NCBI GenBank assembly: GCA_017521105.1
Contig: JAFXDY010000156.1
Location: 1-35,016, forward strand
Reading direction: 5' to 3'
Length of the DNA: 35,016 nucleotides
DNA from: Treponema sp.
GTDB taxonomy: Bacteria; Spirochaetota; Spirochaetia; Treponematales; Treponemataceae
Shown here piece by piece: positions 1 through 9,493 of the stretch (its first letter is position 1; each line of letters begins with the position of its first letter). The notes under the pieces are model-generated. The model was not told the origin of the DNA and did no database searches. It saw only the letters and a list, made by a program, of their open reading frames with translations. A program made the translations under genes and the position numbers.

Positions 1-102
1 ATGAATATTCAGTTCTTGCCCAAGAATAGTACTTCCTTTTTCTCCTTTTTGGTATTCTTGTACAACTTTTAGTTTGAATTCCGTTGTGTATTTTTTATTC
101 AT
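1..102 (-). CDS. IS3-family transposase OrfA, N-terminal fragment (34 codons, runs off the window)
   Basis: The minus-strand ATG at 102 is preceded by GGAGG at good spacing. The visible residues start MNKKYTTEFKLKVVQEY, then QKGEKGSTILGQELNIH. This is the helix-turn-helix start typical of IS3-family OrfA proteins, which bind the terminal repeats and are joined to the OrfB DDE integrase by programmed frameshifting. No stop occurs before the window edge, so the gene is partial here because of the cut, not shown to be broken. Whether the element is intact lies outside this sequence. Confidence 0.75.
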   Translation of the reverse strand, partial: MNKKYTTEFKLKVVQEYQKGEKGSTILGQELNIH

Positions 103-141
103 ATAACCTCCAAAAGTGTCCAACTTTTGGGGTTCAGTTCA
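1..141 (-). mobile_element. End of an IS3-family insertion sequence, cut by the window edge
   Basis: Read on the minus strand, the element begins at base 141 with TGAACTGAACCCCAAAAG, continuing TTGGACAC. This resembles the TG-starting terminal inverted repeats of the IS150 group of the IS3 family. A Shine-Dalgarno GGAGG and the start of a transposase ORF follow directly. Only one end is visible, so the length, the second ORF and any target duplication cannot be seen. Family assignment rests on the terminal repeat and the N-terminal transposase residues together. Confidence 0.75.
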
Positions 142-145
142 TTGA

Positions 146-200
146 ACACCGGCCGCCAGCGGCCTTACACATGTTAGCGCTGGGAGCTACGCCGAGCAAT
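146..200. other. GC-rich strip with a perfect short hairpin between the IS end and the phosphatase gene
   Basis: About 55 bases are strongly GC-rich in an otherwise AT-rich window. On the minus strand it contains GGCCGC-TG-GCGGCC, a perfect 6-bp stem with a 2-base loop. This is flanked by AAC on one side (in CGCTAAC) and GTT on the other (in GTTCAAT). That layout loosely recalls an integron attC site, but the simple-site matches are imperfect and it is shorter than usual attC sites. It could also be part of a dispersed repeat in which the IS landed. It holds no ORF. Confidence 0.4.
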
Positions 201-207
201 AAAACAA

Positions 208-3200
208 TTACAAACGTTTAATTGCAAGCATTGTAAGGTCATCGGATTGTTCGTCTTCTTGGATTTGCTCGTAGTCTACGTAGTTTGGCATTGCTGGATT
301 TTCTGTTTTTTTGCCGGCATAAACTGGGTATTCACTAAAATATTTTTCTAGGAACTCGTCAATTTTTTTGTCCACTTTGATATATTCGTTTTGCTGTCCT
401 TCTGGATTTTTGTACATTCGGTACACTTTTTCTATGGAAGCAAGGGCTAAAATTGACTCGCTGATTGTGCCTTGTCCTTTTGAAAAATCAAATTCTAGAG
501 TTTCTGTTGCATTTGGATTTTTTTCTTTTGTGAGTACAAATTTTTGTTTGCTAAATACCTTTTCTATAATTTGTTCAATGCGTTCTGTTCCAAATTCTTC
601 TTTTATATCTTCTGTTTTTATTTCAACTTCTTCTTTGTGAGTTTTTGGATTCATTTTTTTAACTTCAACATTTTGTTGTTGAACTTGGTATTTTTGATTG
701 CGGATTCTTCTTGTTGATTCTTCGATACCGTCGGTGTAGAGATACAAGACATCGCCTTTGTTTAATTGAGTTTTTTCTATTACAAAGCCGCCTTTCATAT
801 TAACTAAATCTGAAGAGAAAATTCCGGCTGTTGGTGCAGAAGAAAGTGTAATTGTTTTCATTTTTCGTTGGGAGCCATCGTAAATATGAACAAGATTATC
901 ACCAGCATTGCACATGTAAAGTTCTCCGTTTTTCATATTTAGCAAACAGATGATTAATGTTGCGAATTTTCCTTTTAGACCTAAACTTTCAATAAAATCG
1001 TTAATTTGTTCTACTAATTTATTAAAGTTAATTCCGTTTTTTTGATATGTCCAATTGTTAAAGTAGCGGCGGAAAATTGTTGCTACTACCGTCATAATAA
1101 TTGCGGCTGGGATTCCATGTCCGGAAGCATCACATTTTATTGCTACAAACCATTGGTCATCTAAGCGCTTGTAGTCAAAATAGTCGCCAGAAACTCCAGA
1201 TTCCCCTTCGTAATAACCAAAACATTCAACGTCATTGTCTTTATATTCTGCGTAAGTTTTTTTGTTATTAAAGCCAGCATCAACTAATGGTAAAAACGCT
1301 TTTTGCACCGCTTTACCGTCCAATGCTAATTCTTCTTCTTCGGCAACAGCAATCATATCGTGAACCATGTTATTAATTGATTCTCCAAGGTTACCAATTT
1401 CGTCTTTTGTTTTAATTTTTACATCTTTGCCCCGTAAATCTAATTTATTTTTTGTACGACCAACCAAATTTACGTGACTTTCCAATTTTTTGATTGGTTT
1501 TACAAGAATAGAAGCAAAGAAATAAGCTCCAAAACCGCCACCAACAACGGCAATTAAAGCAATGAATGCACAGAAAATAATAATTAACTTAATTTCATTG
1601 TCTAAGTTTTGGATTAATTCTTTTGTTGAAAGTTCTGCTACAACTACACAATGTAAATAATTATCAGAAGCCCCTTGACGATATAAAACTGGATAATAGA
1701 AGATATAATCCATTTGGGAACGATCAAGTTTTTCTGTGTCAAAATATGGATATGAACTGCTATACTTGTTTGCAATTTCTTCTAATTTTGCATCTAAGTT
1801 ATTACGTAAATCTCTTGTAATTTGCGAAAGATTTTGCATTTTTGATTGATCTTCTTCGTTTGAACTTAAAGCAAGTTGTGTGGCTTCCTGTGTTAATTCT
1901 TCAATTTTCTTAGAAATTTCGCCTACGTTTGTTTTTACTTCTTTGTCTAGATTTTTAAATTTGTCTAATATATCTATAATTTTTTCATCAGTGATTTGGG
2001 AAACTCCATATTCAAAATTGTAATTGTCAATTTTTGATTCAATTTCATTATCATTTGAAGCCCAAACATATTTTAGGTTTTCGCTACTTTGAGACTGCTC
2101 TGGTTGCCCCACAATCGTAACGTATTTTACTTCTTCCATTGCAGATTTTTGGGAAGGTAACGCTGAAAGTTCAAGAATATTACTTGTTGGGAAGAAATTT
2201 TTTGTCCCAGAGGAAATACTTTTAAGGAGAACTTGCATTTGATTTTGAAGTCCATCTGCAATTGTTTTTTCTTGTATTTGAATAAAGTTTTTTGCAACTT
2301 GGAACGCAACTGCAATAACTACAATAGTAATAAGTAGGAATGTAAATGCAACAAATTTTCGTTTTACAGATTTTCCGTTTCTTTTTTTCTTATCTTTATT
2401 TACTAATGGCATAGGTTCTCCTGTAAATATGACATTAATTTCTTTATTTGTAAGTTTATTTTCTTTTAAAAGAATTAAGTTGTTATAAATAATAAATAGA
2501 ATTATAAGGAATATTAAAATTCCAACAATTAACAATATTACTTTTACAATTTCTATTTTTACAAGTGTGTTATCTAATACAGAATAATATTTTTGTGGTA
2601 TGTATTCTGACTCTACTTTTACAGTTCCGTTTTGAGTAATTTTTATGATTTTATTGCTAAAATAAACGCCACGGTCAGTATGTAATAATCCAATTTTATA
2701 GCTACCTTCTTTTACATCTGATTCAATTGCAACTTGCGTAATTTTTTTATCAGAAGCAACTTTGTATTGTTTATTTTGTAATTCCAAAGTTACGTCATAA
2801 GGGGCTTTTCCGTCTTGGTCTATATAAATTTTACTGATTGTTCCGTCGTAGGTAAAACCACCACCATTAATTGTTAAAGTTGTACTTCCCATTTCATCTG
2901 TGTATTGAGAAATTGAGGAAATGAATGTACTTGGTTCAAATTTATTTAATATTAATAATTCTGTTTTACTTTCTCCAATATTACCAACAGTGTCTACAGC
3001 CGCAACGGAAAAAGCATAAACCCCATTTTTCAAATTGTAATATCTTTGTGATTTTGTCCCCCGAATAGCATTTTTGGCAGAAAGTTTTCTATTTTTGCTT
3101 TTATTCTTTTCGTAACGTGCAAACAGTTTTTCAACTTCTTGAGTAACTGTACTTTCTTTTAATTTTAATGGATGCCTTTTACTATGAGAAATTCTTTTTG

Positions 3201-4911
3201 GAATTCCACCAAGATATTCTAATGTATATGAATACCCTGCAACATCATCTTCCAAAGACTGTTCCCATTCAACATTAAAAGTATTGCTCATTACCATGTT
3301 GAATTTATCTACTTTTGTTGTAATTGTAGCAGGAGGATTTGGTGGTGTTAAATCTAAATGATATTCAAGAGTTTCTGATTCAGACCAGTTTCCTGCGTAA
3401 TCCACAACTTTTGTGCTTAAATAATATTTTCCGTCTTCTGGTGCTTTTAATTTTAATGTATTTTCTTTTGGAAATTTTTGGATTTGCTCAGTTGGGACGG
3501 TAGCATAATCTTTTTCCCATGTGTAAGAGTAGCCGGCAATTTGGGATGAATCGGATGGAAATTTTATTGTGGCTGTAATATTTTTTTCTCGGGAGCGTTT
3601 TCTAGAAGGTGATTTTAAAACAATTGTTGGCGGTTGAACAGAAGTATCGGGCATCAATATTGAAATTGAATTTTTAGAGTTTTGAGTTTGTTGCCAAGCA
3701 AAAGCTAAAGTTTCTGTCTTTGAAAAATCTCCAACAGGATTCTGTAAAATTAACGGAAAAGCAAATGTGTTTACAAATTTATTTTCTGTAAGAGTTTGTT
3801 CTTCCCAATAATTTCCATTTTTTTCTGCAAGATAAACCGAATCTCGACCTGTTCGCGTATCAAACCAAACTGTATATAATTTTTTATTATACGAAAATAA
3901 GATTCCTCTACTGGCGTTACCGCTATCTGTTAATTTATTAAGAGTAGAATTTTTAAGATATGCAGTCATTGGATTTGACGCAACTTCTAATTGTGCCACC
4001 CAAATTGACGAAACAACAGTGTCGGTTCGTTCCCAAGCAATATAAATTTCACCTTCGTAATTATACAAAAAAGGTCGCTGGTTCTGAAAAGAATAAAAGC
4101 CTCTAATTTCGTTACTAAACAAAGAATTTTGATTTGTTAATAAAACAGGCTCCGACCAAGAATCCGTTCCTTCAGAGAATGTGCTATATAATTGGTAAGA
4201 AAGACGTCCATTATCTGGATTTATGTACTGAGCTTGAAAAACAACTAAGTTTCCGTTTTGATTTTTTAATGGAATCAAAACAGGAATAAATGGATTTCTG
4301 AGTGTAACAGAGGGGGTAAAATTATTAAATTTACTCCACTTTACTCCATCTTTTGATGTACTGTAAGAAATAGTAAATTCGTTATTTATTGTTTCTGAAG
4401 AAAACAAAATTAATTCATTGTTATTAGTTGTATAAATTCTTGGAGCAACAGAAGTGCCGCCTGTCTGCAGAACCGATTTTTGAAAAGAGTTCCCTAAATC
4501 TTTTGAAGTATATACAGAAATTTCAGAAATATCAGTTAACACAGCAATTGCTATTGTTTCATTTTCATCATCTGCTTTTAACAAAGATTTTGTTACAGAA
4601 AATAAATCAGGAACTTCATTTGAATAAGCTATAGGTCCAATTACCCTTTCATTTTGATAGTAATTATCAACAGAATTATAAACTCGTAAAGAAATCCAAA
4701 TTTCCTTTTTTACAACATCAACTTCCTGCCAAAATAAAAGAGATTTATTTTCTACATTTATGGTAGTTGGAAACCTTGAATCACTTTTTGTAATTACTTG
4801 CGGATTTTCCCAATAAAATTTTTGTGCCGACAAATTTTGCAACAAAAATAGAAGAAACATGAGAAAAAAACATATTCTTTTTGATATTTTGATTTTTCTA
4901 AAGTCTTGCAT
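208..4911 (-). CDS. Membrane SpoIIE/PP2C-type serine phosphatase with two extracytoplasmic sensor regions and a HAMP domain
   Basis: This 1567-residue protein starts with a signal peptide (about residues 1-30). A long extracytoplasmic part follows (about 30-785), with propeller-like repeats of the kind WSEP, WEE and aromatic/Asp motifs, then immunoglobulin-like segments. TM helices lie near 785-812, 850-877 and 1107-1135. The region between the last two is a second outside domain, Cache-like by position. A HAMP linker follows, then a SpoIIE/PP2C phosphatase with the acidic metal motifs SGDYFD, DASGHG, NAGDN, YTDGIEE and a terminal DDLTML. Such enzymes dephosphorylate phosphoserine on partner-switch proteins (anti-sigma antagonists). 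The start at 4911 overlaps the end of the upstream TPR gene by 14 bases, suggesting coupled translation. The sensed ligand and the target are unknown. The phosphatase call is firm; the names of the outer domains are inference. Confidence 0.9.
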   Translation of the reverse strand: MQDFRKIKISKRICFFLMFLLFLLQNLSAQKFYWENPQVITKSDSRFPTTINVENKSLLFWQEVDVVKKEIWISLRVYNSVDNYYQNERVIGPIAYSNEVPDLFSVTKSLLKADDENETIAIAVLTDISEISVYTSKDLGNSFQKSVLQTGGTSVAPRIYTTNNNELILFSSETINNEFTISYSTSKDGVKWSKFNNFTPSVTLRNPFIPVLIPLKNQNGNLVVFQAQYINPDNGRLSYQLYSTFSEGTDSWSEPVLLTNQNSLFSNEIRGFYSFQNQRPFLYNYEGEIYIAWERTDTVVSSIWVAQLEVASNPMTAYLKNSTLNKLTDSGNASRGILFSYNKKLYTVWFDTRTGRDSVYLAEKNGNYWEEQTLTENKFVNTFAFPLILQNPVGDFSKTETLAFAWQQTQNSKNSISILMPDTSVQPPTIVLKSPSRKRSREKNITATIKFPSDSSQIAGYSYTWEKDYATVPTEQIQKFPKENTLKLKAPEDGKYYLSTKVVDYAGNWSESETLEYHLDLTPPNPPATITTKVDKFNMVMSNTFNVEWEQSLEDDVAGYSYTLEYLGGIPKRISHSKRHPLKLKESTVTQEVEKLFARYEKNKSKNRKLSAKNAIRGTKSQRYYNLKNGVYAFSVAAVDTVGNIGESKTELLILNKFEPSTFISSISQYTDEMGSTTLTINGGGFTYDGTISKIYIDQDGKAPYDVTLELQNKQYKVASDKKITQVAIESDVKEGSYKIGLLHTDRGVYFSNKIIKITQNGTVKVESEYIPQKYYSVLDNTLVKIEIVKVILLIVGILIFLIILFIIYNNLILLKENKLTNKEINVIFTGEPMPLVNKDKKKRNGKSVKRKFVAFTFLLITIVVIAVAFQVAKNFIQIQEKTIADGLQNQMQVLLKSISSGTKNFFPTSNILELSALPSQKSAMEEVKYVTIVGQPEQSQSSENLKYVWASNDNEIESKIDNYNFEYGVSQITDEKIIDILDKFKNLDKEVKTNVGEISKKIEELTQEATQLALSSNEEDQSKMQNLSQITRDLRNNLDAKLEEIANKYSSSYPYFDTEKLDRSQMDYIFYYPVLYRQGASDNYLHCVVVAELSTKELIQNLDNEIKLIIIFCAFIALIAVVGGGFGAYFFASILVKPIKKLESHVNLVGRTKNKLDLRGKDVKIKTKDEIGNLGESINNMVHDMIAVAEEEELALDGKAVQKAFLPLVDAGFNNKKTYAEYKDNDVECFGYYEGESGVSGDYFDYKRLDDQWFVAIKCDASGHGIPAAIIMTVVATIFRRYFNNWTYQKNGINFNKLVEQINDFIESLGLKGKFATLIICLLNMKNGELYMCNAGDNLVHIYDGSQRKMKTITLSSAPTAGIFSSDLVNMKGGFVIEKTQLNKGDVLYLYTDGIEESTRRIRNQKYQVQQQNVEVKKMNPKTHKEEVEIKTEDIKEEFGTERIEQIIEKVFSKQKFVLTKEKNPNATETLEFDFSKGQGTISESILALASIEKVYRMYKNPEGQQNEYIKVDKKIDEFLEKYFSEYPVYAGKKTENPAMPNYVDYEQIQEDEQSDDLTMLAIKRL

Positions 4912-7900
4912 CTATCTTATTTTTCAAATCCTTAATCTTTTTTAGCGAACCATTTTGTTTTTTCTTTAACAATTGCATTGCAAGAGCATTTGCCCCAATT
5001 ATATCATTTTCTTGCAATTTTTTTACCGCAAGCTGATATATTCGTTCGTCTTCTGTAGATAAAACTGTAATTGTATTACCACCAATTTTTGTAGTAATTT
5101 TATCTTTTAATGCCATTGCTTCTTTATTATCGGGATTAAGTTTTATGGCTTGATTAATTTTATCTAAAGCTTTCTTTAATTTATCTTCATCATTTCCTGC
5201 TTTGTTAAATAACACTTGAGCATCTTTTACATAATTTTGTGCTCTATTCACTTCCGTTTTTGCTACTTTTTTCTGACGAATTCCAATGTCAATTTCCACC
5301 TGGTACACCAAATCTTTAAGCCCTTTATAATTTGGCTCCAACGCAAGGTAATCTAAAAGATTTGCGTAACCTTCCTGTTGTGTAGATTTATTTTTACACA
5401 ATTCCCGGGCAATTTTTATTTTTTGATCAAATTCCGAAGCAAACTTTTGAGGCTCTTTTAGTTTATTTATTTTTAATGTCAAAAGAGACGCTTCCTGATT
5501 TATTGGAAAAACATATTGAAGTCTTTGCAAAGTTTCCAAAGCTTTATCCAAAGAATCCAAGCCACCAACTTTATCACCAGAGGCAAATTTTGCACTTCCT
5601 TGGTCATAATATTGGTAGGCAATGTTTAATAATTGACTCATTTCTGGATACAAAGGATCTGTTGCTGCAATTTCGCGTCCAGTCTGCATTGAAATTGCCG
5701 TATTTACATAATTCATCAAACTTACAATTTCTTCATCTTCTTCAACATTAGTAACAGCCCATCTACTTTGCGCCTGAGTTAACAATTTTTCTGCGTCTTC
5801 AAATCGCCCATTAAAATAAGCATCTCGGGCTTGATTTTTTAACTGACGAACTTCCACAACAACAATCTGATTTTCACGTTTTGTAATTTCATTTCCCAAG
5901 TTCATCAATTTTTCATCACATTCAGCTCGCAATTTACTATTATTTTGAAGATTTAAAGCTTCATCATATTTTGTCAAAGAATCTTGCAAACGGCGACGTG
6001 CAATATCAAACTGTTCATTATCTAAAGCACTTTTTGCCTCAGAAAATCTTAAATCAGCTTCATTAGCAGCCAACTGAGACTGAACACTTCTTTGTTTATT
6101 TTTGTCTATAATTTTTTTTGCAAAATCAGATTCTGCCACAAGGTTCTCTTTTGTTTTTTCAAAAGTTAGCAAAATTTGATTCATTGTATTTTGTATCTCT
6201 TCTGTAGAATTTAATTCCGCATTTTTATTAAAGTCTTCCAAAAGATTATTTTTATCATCTTCAAGAAAACTCTGAATTGTATTAATACTTTCCAAAATAT
6301 TATTTCCCAAAGAAATACAAATATCAGGATAGTAAAAATGAATTGAATCCTGCAAAGATTTTTCCGAAGACAACTTTTTATAATCTTCATAAACCTTATT
6401 AGGATCTTTTGTATATACAGATTGAACTTCAAAAGTAACTGGATTAATTAGACCTTCATCAAAAAACTTTGCAACTTGATTTTTATTCTTAATTTGTAAA
6501 TACAAATCGTTATTTTTTGAAACGTAATATTCATCAAGAGCAGCCCACCCCCGCAAACAAACTTGTTGGGAAACAGAAAATAACTCAGAAACATACCCAT
6601 TATATTTTTCTGTAATATTTTTCCATTCTTCAGGAGTAGGTAATAAAATTTCCCAAGATGATTTTGTACCAATTACAGCATAAACTTGCGAAATAATATC
6701 AATTACTTCATTTGGATTTTTAAATTTTTCATCTTTATTAATTTTTGTTGATGCTTCCGTAATTTCAAAAACTTTTTGATTTATAAATGCAAGATAATTT
6801 ATTTTATCTGCGAAAACTTGAATTTTTGAATCTTCAAAAACAACAGAATCCAAATTTAAAATTTTTGTAATTAAATCATTATCATTTTGAATTATCGTCT
6901 TTGATTTTTTTACCTGATTATCTGAAATATAAGATTTATTTTCAAATAACTTTTGTTTTAGACTGTTGTGATATTTTGAATAATTTTCTTTTACATTTTT
7001 TTCAACAGCAACAGCCATTTTATTTATATTATGTTCCCACTCACCTTTTAGAGCCCCCAAAATTCCAGAATTTTCAACAGAAGCTACACCACTTACAAAA
7101 CGTGTTACAAAAGGAATAAAGGAAGCATCAGTTACGTCGGGCTGAACTTTCTTTGTTTCTTCAAAAACTGACAAAAGTTGAATATTTGCATCTTCAAAAC
7201 TTTTTATTTGAGCATTCAACTCATTAAATAAAGATACACAATTTGAAAATTTATTTAATGAATCAGCATAATTTTCATGATTTATAGATTTTTCAAAAGC
7301 TTCAACCGCATCTGCCATCTTTTTCTGAAAAGAAGACTCCGCAAAAAGTTCCAAAGTTTCATCAATTTTTGCCAAAGCCGAATCTACCCTTGCAAGCAAC
7401 TGTGGAGAATCTTTCCAAGTTTCATAAAACTCTTCTTTGTATAACCAAAATCCTTCCTTTGCCTTATTTGCCCCTTCAACAAACATCCCCGACTTTGTTA
7501 ATTGTGCACTCGCCTCTTGAATTTCCATAAACAACGCACGGAAATAGTTGAACTCAGCCGATTTTTTTAAGTCGGCAATAAATTGCAAGTTTTCATCAGA
7601 AGGATTTTTTTCAAACTGTTCTAGTTGTGAAGTAATCTCGTAAATTTCTTTACTATTACCCGGATCAGTTTGAATTAATGAGATTAATCTTTGAGCCAAC
7701 AAAGAATAATCTCTTCGAGCATTCATAATCTTTTTAATTCTAGTCTGGGCCAAATCAAATTTAAGAGGATTTTTTTCTATATAAATCTTTAATTGTTTTA
7801 AAGCTTCATCATATTCAGTCTGACGAATTAATCTGTCAATTTCAAACAAAGATAAATCCTGCTCTGAATTATCTTTTGACTTTGAATAAGCAAACTGAAA

Positions 7901-7948
7901 AATGAGAAATACTGAAATAACAAAACAAAAAACTCTCTTAATCTTCAT
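4898..7948 (-). CDS. Large secreted TPR/coiled-coil protein, partner gene of the SpoIIE phosphatase
   Basis: 1016 residues with a clear signal peptide (MKIKRVFCFVISVFLIFQFA, cleavage probably after AYS). The rest is almost all helical and charged. TPR-like units are visible near the N-terminus (EYDEALKQLKIYIEKNP) and in the C-terminal third (RFEDAEKLLTQAQSRW; LDSLDKALETLQRL; ALDKINQAIKLNPDNKEA). The middle is coiled-coil-like. There is no lipobox or later TM helix, so the product is probably periplasmic. Its stop overlaps the start of the phosphatase gene, so the two are one operon. A scaffold or ligand-presenting role for the phosphatase's outer domain is a reasonable inference, not shown. 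No convincing Shine-Dalgarno precedes the ATG at 7948. Function unknown beyond the repeat class. Confidence 0.85.
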   Translation of the reverse strand: MKIKRVFCFVISVFLIFQFAYSKSKDNSEQDLSLFEIDRLIRQTEYDEALKQLKIYIEKNPLKFDLAQTRIKKIMNARRDYSLLAQRLISLIQTDPGNSKEIYEITSQLEQFEKNPSDENLQFIADLKKSAEFNYFRALFMEIQEASAQLTKSGMFVEGANKAKEGFWLYKEEFYETWKDSPQLLARVDSALAKIDETLELFAESSFQKKMADAVEAFEKSINHENYADSLNKFSNCVSLFNELNAQIKSFEDANIQLLSVFEETKKVQPDVTDASFIPFVTRFVSGVASVENSGILGALKGEWEHNINKMAVAVEKNVKENYSKYHNSLKQKLFENKSYISDNQVKKSKTIIQNDNDLITKILNLDSVVFEDSKIQVFADKINYLAFINQKVFEITEASTKINKDEKFKNPNEVIDIISQVYAVIGTKSSWEILLPTPEEWKNITEKYNGYVSELFSVSQQVCLRGWAALDEYYVSKNNDLYLQIKNKNQVAKFFDEGLINPVTFEVQSVYTKDPNKVYEDYKKLSSEKSLQDSIHFYYPDICISLGNNILESINTIQSFLEDDKNNLLEDFNKNAELNSTEEIQNTMNQILLTFEKTKENLVAESDFAKKIIDKNKQRSVQSQLAANEADLRFSEAKSALDNEQFDIARRRLQDSLTKYDEALNLQNNSKLRAECDEKLMNLGNEITKRENQIVVVEVRQLKNQARDAYFNGRFEDAEKLLTQAQSRWAVTNVEEDEEIVSLMNYVNTAISMQTGREIAATDPLYPEMSQLLNIAYQYYDQGSAKFASGDKVGGLDSLDKALETLQRLQYVFPINQEASLLTLKINKLKEPQKFASEFDQKIKIARELCKNKSTQQEGYANLLDYLALEPNYKGLKDLVYQVEIDIGIRQKKVAKTEVNRAQNYVKDAQVLFNKAGNDEDKLKKALDKINQAIKLNPDNKEAMALKDKITTKIGGNTITVLSTEDERIYQLAVKKLQENDIIGANALAMQLLKKKQNGSLKKIKDLKNKIDARL

Positions 7949-8065
7949 CTTTTATTTATCATTATATTTTCGGATAAAAACTCATTAAATGGAGAAAAAA
8001 TTCCGAAAATAATATATAATTGTATAAAATTATACACTTTTTTCCATATAATTAAACATTATTAA
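7949..8065. promoter_or_regulatory. Divergent promoter region between the TPR/phosphatase operon and the PorV-like gene
   Basis: 117 very AT-rich bases separate two divergently transcribed genes. A short palindrome, TGTATA-AAAT-TATACA (8021-8036), lies about 30 bases before the plus-strand ATG and could be an operator or overlap a -10 box. In the other direction, TATAAT (minus strand, near 7960) is a candidate -10 for the TPR gene. Neither start codon has a clear Shine-Dalgarno. AT-rich palindromes arise easily by chance, so this is tentative. Confidence 0.3.
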
Positions 8066-9376
8066 ATGAAAAAAATTATAATTGTTTTGTCATTCGGATT
8101 ATTCTCTTTTTTTAACGCAAAACCTGCTTTTATACACGGGTTATCATATTCCGAAATGCAAAATAAATTAGCAGAAATATTTACCAGATTCACAGATAAA
8201 AATGAAGGAACAACATCTTTTAGATCTTTATTAATTCCCTTTGGTGGACGTGCAGAAAGCTTGGGAAACGCTTACACAGGATTATCTGACGACCTTTCTT
8301 TTTTTATTTTCAATCCAGCAGCAAGTTCCATTCAAAAAGAAACACAATTTGGAGTTTTTCATAACTCTTGGATCGCCGATTCCAATTATGAAACAATAGC
8401 CTTTACCACAAGAAAAAATGATTTAGGAATAGGATTTCAAGCATCTTGTTTTTATGTACCTTTTACAGAATACAATATCTTTGGAGACAGAACTTCTGGA
8501 AGTTATTACACAGAAACAACAGCAGCATTAAACATTTCTTACAATTTTTTTAACGGGTATGATTTTAAAGGCTTGGCTTTAGGTGCAAACTTAAAGGCTA
8601 GCTGGCGTGGAGTTCCAAATTACACAGATAACGACACAAATCAAATTATTTCATCTTCTGGACTTTCTCAGTCGGCTTTAGGAATTATGGCTGACATTGG
8701 TGTTTTATTGCGATTTAATTTTCTTAAATTCTATAATTCAAGAGAACCAAACGTAAAAATTGGAATTTCCGCAAGAAACTTAGGTGTAGCAATTACAGGA
8801 TTTAAATCTAACACAGGAATAAAACTTGACGATTCATTACCTACAATTTTTGCAGCAGGAATTTCGGTAACATTTATTGAACCAGTTACAGTTTCTATTG
8901 ATTTTAAACAACCAATTGATTTTGCTGCAATCACAACATACTTACTTCCGTCCATTTCTGCGGGAGTTTCTGTGAACTTTACAAACTTTTTATCTGTGTT
9001 AGCAGGATTTGAACTAAAAGGTGGTAACCCAAGAATTAGCGCCGGAGCCGAAGTTCAATTTTCAAAAGTAAGATTAAATTTAAACTACACACTGGACTTA
9101 TCAACATCTTTTGCTCCTGCCAACAGATTTAGCATAAGCAGCAAGATTCTTCTAGGTGATAAAGGACGAAGCAAAATTGATAAAGAAGTTGATTATTACT
9201 ACATGAAAGGCCTTGAATATTATTCAGATAACAATTGGGAAGAAGCTATTGTTCAATGGGAACAAGCATTAAAATTAAACAAAAGATTTGACCCAGCCAT
9301 ATTAGGTATTAATAGTGCTAAAGCCCAAATTCAAATGTTCAAAAATATTAAAGAAAGTTTATTGCTTGAACCATAA
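8066..9376 (+). CDS. PorV/UPF0164-like outer-membrane beta-barrel protein with C-terminal TPR
   Basis: 436 residues with an N-terminal signal peptide (MKKIIIVLSFGLFSFFNAKP). The motif GRAESLGNAYTGLSDDLSFF followed by FNPAASS near residues 70-95 matches the PorV/PorQ and treponemal UPF0164 families, FadL-like outer-membrane beta-barrels. Alternating amphipathic strands fill residues 90-370. The last 60 residues form a TPR-like helix pair (YYMKGLEYYSDNNWEEAIVQ, then WEQALKLNKRFDPA). The gene is divergent from the secreted TPR protein and the phosphatase, which suggests a shared envelope function. The protein may transport hydrophobic compounds or act as an export-associated barrel; the exact substrate cannot be read. 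It ends at a strong bidirectional terminator. Confidence 0.85.
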   Translation: MKKIIIVLSFGLFSFFNAKPAFIHGLSYSEMQNKLAEIFTRFTDKNEGTTSFRSLLIPFGGRAESLGNAYTGLSDDLSFFIFNPAASSIQKETQFGVFHNSWIADSNYETIAFTTRKNDLGIGFQASCFYVPFTEYNIFGDRTSGSYYTETTAALNISYNFFNGYDFKGLALGANLKASWRGVPNYTDNDTNQIISSSGLSQSALGIMADIGVLLRFNFLKFYNSREPNVKIGISARNLGVAITGFKSNTGIKLDDSLPTIFAAGISVTFIEPVTVSIDFKQPIDFAAITTYLLPSISAGVSVNFTNFLSVLAGFELKGGNPRISAGAEVQFSKVRLNLNYTLDLSTSFAPANRFSISSKILLGDKGRSKIDKEVDYYYMKGLEYYSDNNWEEAIVQWEQALKLNKRFDPAILGINSAKAQIQMFKNIKESLLLEP

Positions 9377-9430
9377 ATTATCTTTTATATATGATTTTAA
9401 TATATCCTTGCTAATCATTCAGCAAAAACA

Positions 9431-9476
9431 AAAAAAACACCCCCAAAAGATGTATTCACTTTTGGGGGTGTTTTTT
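9431..9476. terminator. Strong bidirectional rho-independent terminator
   Basis: A perfect 12-bp stem (CACCCCCAAAAG at 9438-9449 pairing with CTTTTGGGGGTG at 9459-9470) closes a 9-base loop. It is flanked by A-runs on the left and T6 on the right. It sits between two convergent genes and can end transcription in both directions. Confidence 0.95.
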
Positions 9477-9493
9477 CTATATAATTATTAATA

